A stretch of DNA of 64,000 nt from contig NZ_LLZN01000041.1 of the NCBI RefSeq assembly GCF_001509795.1, positions 53,924 to 117,923 of the forward strand, read 5' to 3'. Both the position numbers and the translations under genes were made by a program. Of this stretch, positions 61,138 to 64,000 are shown piece by piece (the first letter of the stretch is position 1; each line of letters begins with the position of its first letter). The DNA is from Streptomyces sp. NRRL WC-3605. GTDB lineage: Bacteria; Actinomycetota; Actinomycetes; Streptomycetales; Streptomycetaceae. Under the pieces are notes generated by a model. That model made no database searches and was not told the DNA's origin. It saw only the letters and a list, made by a program, of their open reading frames with translations.

Positions 61138-61671
61138 ATGAGCACGGGTTCCATGAACGCCACCCCCGGCTACCTGGTGTGGCGGCTGTCGACGAAGTGG
61201 CGGGTCGCGGTCGACCGGGCCGTGGCCCCGCTGGGGCTCACCCACGCCCAGTACGCCGTGGTGGCCTCCCTGTACGGCATGCGGCGCGCGGGCGAACGCC
61301 CAAGCCAGCGGCGACTGGCCGACCACACCGGCCTGGAGCCGCTGTACGTCTCCAAGCTGGCGCGCTCCCTGGAGAGCGCCGGCCTCCTCGAACGCACCCG
61401 TGACCCCCGTGACCCGCGGGCGGTCCAGCTGGCGCTGACCGAGCAGGGCCGGGAGCGGGCCCGGAAGGCGATCGACGTGGTGCACGGACTGCACGAGCGC
61501 TGGCTCGCCCCGCTCGGCGGCCTCGACAGCCCCACCGCACGGGAGTTCACCCAGGTTCTGGCGACCCTGCTCGACGCACCCCTCGATCCGCCGGCGCCGG
61601 GCAGCCGGCACGACAGCGAGCACGACGACCACGAGCACAAGGACCACGAGCACGACAAGGAGCAGTCATGA
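61138..61671 (+). CDS. MarR family regulator with metal-binding-like tail
   Basis: A 177-residue MarR regulator: winged helix at about 30-100 (Pro-Ser-Gln-Arg-Arg-Leu-Ala-Asp-His-Thr-Gly-Leu, Val-Ser-Lys-Leu; wing Arg-Asp-Pro-Arg-Asp-Pro-Arg). The last 23 residues are almost all His, Asp, Glu and Lys in His-Asp/His-Glu pairs, unusual for the family and compatible with metal binding. No ribosome-binding site. Coupled (ATGA) to a second winged-helix gene; probably autoregulated through the repeats upstream. Confidence 0.85.
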   Translation: MSTGSMNATPGYLVWRLSTKWRVAVDRAVAPLGLTHAQYAVVASLYGMRRAGERPSQRRLADHTGLEPLYVSKLARSLESAGLLERTRDPRDPRAVQLALTEQGRERARKAIDVVHGLHERWLAPLGGLDSPTAREFTQVLATLLDAPLDPPAPGSRHDSEHDDHEHKDHEHDKEQS

Positions 61672-62129
61672 CCACCACCCCTCCCCGTCTCGATCCGCGC
61701 GTCATAGCCTTGGCCCACTACGCGAGCCGCGCCCTCCTGGAGCGTGTACTGGCCCGCCACGGCGCCACCTTCCAGCAGTCCGTCACCCTGCGCGTGGCCG
61801 CCCTCGCCGACGGGCCGCTCGAGCGCGACCACCTCGCCGGCCAGGTGACCGGTTCGCTCAAGTGCACGCCGGAGGAGGCCCGTTCCGTGGTCGACGAGTT
61901 GGTGAGCGCCGGCCTGCTGGCACCCGAGGGCCCGTCCGCCGTGCGCATCACGGACGCGGGACGCGAGACGCACACCACCACGTCCGCCGAGACGGCCCCG
62001 ATCTCAGCCCGGGTCTACGCGGACCTGCCGGAGGAGGACCTGGTCGCCGCCGGGCGGGTGCTCACGCTCATCACCGAGCGGGCGAACCGTGAGCTCGCGG
62101 CCCTGACCCAGGACACGGCCGCCAGCTAG
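61668..62129 (+). CDS. second MarR-like winged-helix protein
   Basis: A 153-residue protein with a winged-helix layout (Leu-Ala-Gly-Gln-Val-Thr-Gly-Ser-Leu, Val-Val-Asp-Glu-Leu-Val-Ser-Ala-Gly-Leu-Leu) and flanking helices of a MarR dimer. Overlaps the previous stop by four bases; the two may form a heterodimer (inference). Confidence 0.7.
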   Translation: MTTTPPRLDPRVIALAHYASRALLERVLARHGATFQQSVTLRVAALADGPLERDHLAGQVTGSLKCTPEEARSVVDELVSAGLLAPEGPSAVRITDAGRETHTTTSAETAPISARVYADLPEEDLVAAGRVLTLITERANRELAALTQDTAAS

Positions 62130-62146
62130 TGGAATATTCAACCACT
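62128..62146. promoter_or_regulatory. palindrome before the TPR gene
   Basis: AGTGGAATATTCAACCACT: perfect 5-bp outer arms and the AT-rich palindrome GAATATTC inside, beginning in the stop codon of the MarR-like gene. Such AT-rich centres are typical MarR operators. Confidence 0.5.
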
Positions 62147-62178
62147 CGGGCCGGTTGACCCGCGCGAAGGAGGTCAGA

Positions 62179-62526
62179 GTGGAGACGACGTACTACGACC
62201 ACGGGACAACGGCCGAGCGCTGGGAGCGGGCGCGGATGTTCTTCGACGCCAAGGACTACGCCGCCGCGGCGCGGGTCCTCGGCAGCCTGGTCGAGGAGGT
62301 GCCGGAGCAGACCGGGCCGCGGCTGCTGCTGGCCCGTGCCTACTACCACTCGGCCCAACTGCGCCGCGCCGAGGACGAGTTGCGCGTCATCGTCGAGCGC
62401 GACCCGGTGGAGCACTACGCCCGGCTGATGCTGGGCCGCACGCTCCAGCGCCAGGGGCGGCACGAGGAGGCCGAGCCGCACATGCGCCTGGCCTCCGCGC
62501 TGGCCGGCGACTTCGAGCAGGCCTGA
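62179..62526 (+). CDS. tetratricopeptide repeat protein
   Basis: A 115-residue soluble protein with about two and a half TPR units (Ala-Ala-Arg-Val-Leu-x2-Leu-Val-Glu-Glu-Val-Pro; Ala-Arg-Ala-Tyr-Tyr-His-Ser-Ala-Gln-Leu-x-Arg-Ala-Glu; Leu-Gly-Arg-Thr-Leu-Gln-Arg-Gln-Gly). GTG start behind an ideal AAGGAGG. TPRs mediate protein contacts; partner unknown. Confidence 0.82.
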   Translation: METTYYDHGTTAERWERARMFFDAKDYAAAARVLGSLVEEVPEQTGPRLLLARAYYHSAQLRRAEDELRVIVERDPVEHYARLMLGRTLQRQGRHEEAEPHMRLASALAGDFEQA

Positions 62527-62543
62527 GGCGCGGCCGGACAGGC

Positions 62544-62581
62544 AGGGGCCCGGACTCCGTACCGACGGGGTCCGGGCCCCT
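62544..62581. terminator. strong bidirectional hairpin
   Basis: A 17-bp stem (62544-62560 with 62565-62581, one G-T pair) with loop ACCG between the convergent TPR and PepSY genes. No T run. Confidence 0.75.
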
Positions 62582-62583
62582 CC

Positions 62584-63972
62584 TCACGACGCCTCCTGGG
62601 GGCTCCCCCGCCGATGCGCGATCTCCCCGCGTACGGCGTCCACGACGACGAACCCCGCCAGCGGGATGCCGAGCAACGGGACGACGTAGCCGAGCGCCGC
62701 GACCAGCGCGGCCAGGGGGACGAGGACGCGCGGAGGCACCTGCCGCCAGGCGCCGCGTGGCACCGGCCGTCCGAACGACGTGCCCCGCCCACGCTGCCAC
62801 CACATGCGGTAGCCCCACACGATCAGCAGGATCAGCGCGAGCGTCAGCGCCATCAGGGCGATCTGGTTGACCAGCCCGAACAGGACGCCGGTGTGCAGGT
62901 CGATGCCCCAGCGGGTCAGCTTGGCGAGCACCGGGAAGTCCTCGAACCGCAGGACGTCGGTGACCTCGCCGGACGCCGGGTCGACGGCGACGGCGTCCTG
63001 TTTCGTCGGCCAGGCGCGCTGTACCTGCCGGACCTCGTAGGCGGACGTCGCGTCGGCGGGCGGCACGATCTCCACCGGGTCCGACAGGCCCTCGGAGCGG
63101 GCGGCGGCGAGGACCGTGTCGAGACCGACGCCCTGTCCGCCGGCGCCGCCGGCCGTCGCGGCGCCGCCGTGGCCCCCGTGATCGCCGCCGGCCGTCGCCG
63201 TGATCGACGGGGTGGCCTGGCGCAGCGAGGTGCGCAGGTCGTCGATGTGCGCTCCGGCGTACGTCGACCAGGTCAGGCCGGTCGCCGACAGGAAGAGGAA
63301 GCCGAGGGCCGCCCAGACGCCGACCGTGCCGTGCAGGCCGAGGGTGCGCCGGCGGCCGGTGGTGCCGCGCACCCGGCGCAGGGCGCGCCGGCGGGAGAAC
63401 CACAGCGCCAGTCCGCCGGCCGCGATCACCCACAGCCAGCTGGCGGCGAGTTCGCTGTACAGGCGCCCCGGCTCACCGAGGTGGAGGTCGCGGTGGAACT
63501 CGTCGATCCAGGTGCGCAGCGGAAGCGCGCCGGTGGAGCCGTACTGCTCCAGGGCGCCGCGCACTTCGGCGGTGTACGGGTCGACGAACACGGCCAGCGT
63601 GTGGCCGGCTTCGACGCCGTCGGCCCCGGAGAGCATCACGCGGGTGGACTCGTCGTCGGCCGGGGAGGGCCGTACGGCCGTGACCGTGCCCTCGGGGTGG
63701 GCCTTCCGGGCGGCGGCGACCTGCTGCGACACCGGCAGTTCGGTGTCGCCGACAGGGACGTACATCTCGTGGGCGTAGAGCAGCTTCTCGGCCTGGAACG
63801 CGCCCGCGTACAGGAATCCGGTGGCGGCGGCGACGAGGAGGAACGGGGCGACGAGCACCCCGGCGTAGAAGTGCAGCCGCAGGACCAGCGGGCGCAGGGC
63901 CGCCCAGCCGCGGCGGGGCGGGGCCGGGGCGTCCGGCGCCGGGGCCGGGGCGGTCGAGGGGGCGGTGGACAT
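62584..63972 (-). CDS. PepSY-associated membrane protein
   Basis: A 462-residue membrane protein of the PepSY_TM type (PiuB/YcnJ-like iron-uptake-associated reductase family): four main membrane helices, first near residue 35 with Arg-Leu-His-Phe-Tyr-Ala-Gly, then a large external part with two PepSY units (Val-Asp-Pro-Tyr-Thr-Ala-Glu-Val; Val-Asp-Pro-Ala-Ser-Gly-Glu-Val) and paired helices with His residues that could hold haem. A Gly/His-rich linker lies near residue 270. Such proteins often act in ferric-siderophore reduction. GGAGA before the ATG; the promoter is mostly outside the window. Confidence 0.82.
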   Translation of the reverse strand: MSTAPSTAPAPAPDAPAPPRRGWAALRPLVLRLHFYAGVLVAPFLLVAAATGFLYAGAFQAEKLLYAHEMYVPVGDTELPVSQQVAAARKAHPEGTVTAVRPSPADDESTRVMLSGADGVEAGHTLAVFVDPYTAEVRGALEQYGSTGALPLRTWIDEFHRDLHLGEPGRLYSELAASWLWVIAAGGLALWFSRRRALRRVRGTTGRRRTLGLHGTVGVWAALGFLFLSATGLTWSTYAGAHIDDLRTSLRQATPSITATAGGDHGGHGGAATAGGAGGQGVGLDTVLAAARSEGLSDPVEIVPPADATSAYEVRQVQRAWPTKQDAVAVDPASGEVTDVLRFEDFPVLAKLTRWGIDLHTGVLFGLVNQIALMALTLALILLIVWGYRMWWQRGRGTSFGRPVPRGAWRQVPPRVLVPLAALVAALGYVVPLLGIPLAGFVVVDAVRGEIAHRRGSPQEAS

Positions 63973-64000
63973 CGGCGGGTCTCCGGGGGGGGGGGCGGGG

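Overview
The window is about 73% GC chromosomal DNA. Gene overlaps of the GTGA/ATGA type, frequent GTG and TTG starts, near-uniform G/C third codon positions and the protein families all point to a Streptomyces (or close relative). I see no rRNA, tRNA, CRISPR array, insertion sequence, integrase or phage genes. Identifications rest on reading motifs and on remembered family features, not on database searches.

1-13.4 kb is mixed housekeeping and accessory genes: the tail of an unknown gene with a clear terminator, two nucleotide-sugar/short-chain dehydrogenase type enzymes, a ROK repressor, a FusB-like FBP protein, a FUSC membrane protein, a Tat-lipoprotein lactonase, an iron-box-controlled DUF2470 (haem-utilisation-like) gene, a TetR/CYP102-type P450 pair, a metal-chelating/pentapeptide protein, a PIG-L deacetylase and a proline iminopeptidase.

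13.4-27.6 kb is a complete L-rhamnose pathway. A LacI regulator, rhamnose mutarotase, a binding protein, two permeases and a double ATPase are on the minus strand. RhaI, the bifunctional RhaEW-type aldolase/dehydrogenase and rhamnulokinase are on the plus strand. The two arms diverge from a 280-bp region with two good promoters and LacI-type operators just downstream of each. lutABC follows directly and can take the lactate end product to pyruvate.

27.6-44.1 kb holds a TetR repressor whose operator reappears twice at a short-chain dehydrogenase 3 kb away, a MoxR/VWA pair, an MDR oxidoreductase, cupin, threonine dehydratase, SRAP protein, AraC and ANTAR regulators, a CYP152-type peroxygenase, a metallo-hydrolase, a YbdK-type ligase coupled to an unknown gene, a stand-alone cytochrome oxidase subunit I, and a STAS-like protein.

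44.1-49.5 kb is a three-gene minus-strand unit: carboxylate-amine ligase, NAGGN-type amidotransferase, S9 peptidase. It resembles the known osmolyte dipeptide trio, but the usual ATP-grasp/GNAT synthetase is not seen.

50.1-60 kb looks like a hypoxia/dormancy island of the DevRS/OsdRK type: tandem universal stress protein, a GAF-GAF histidine kinase with a DevS-like haem-pocket motif, flavin-binding split-barrel protein, zinc alcohol dehydrogenase, STAS protein, phosphoketolase, an internally deleted universal stress gene, a cNMP-only protein, and a DevR-like response regulator. A 16-bp palindrome of the form AGGGNCCNNCGGCCCT recurs in front of several of these genes and is the strongest candidate for a shared, locally dense regulon.

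60-64 kb carries pirin, two overlapping MarR-type genes (the first with a His/Asp/Glu tail), a TPR protein and a PepSY membrane protein.
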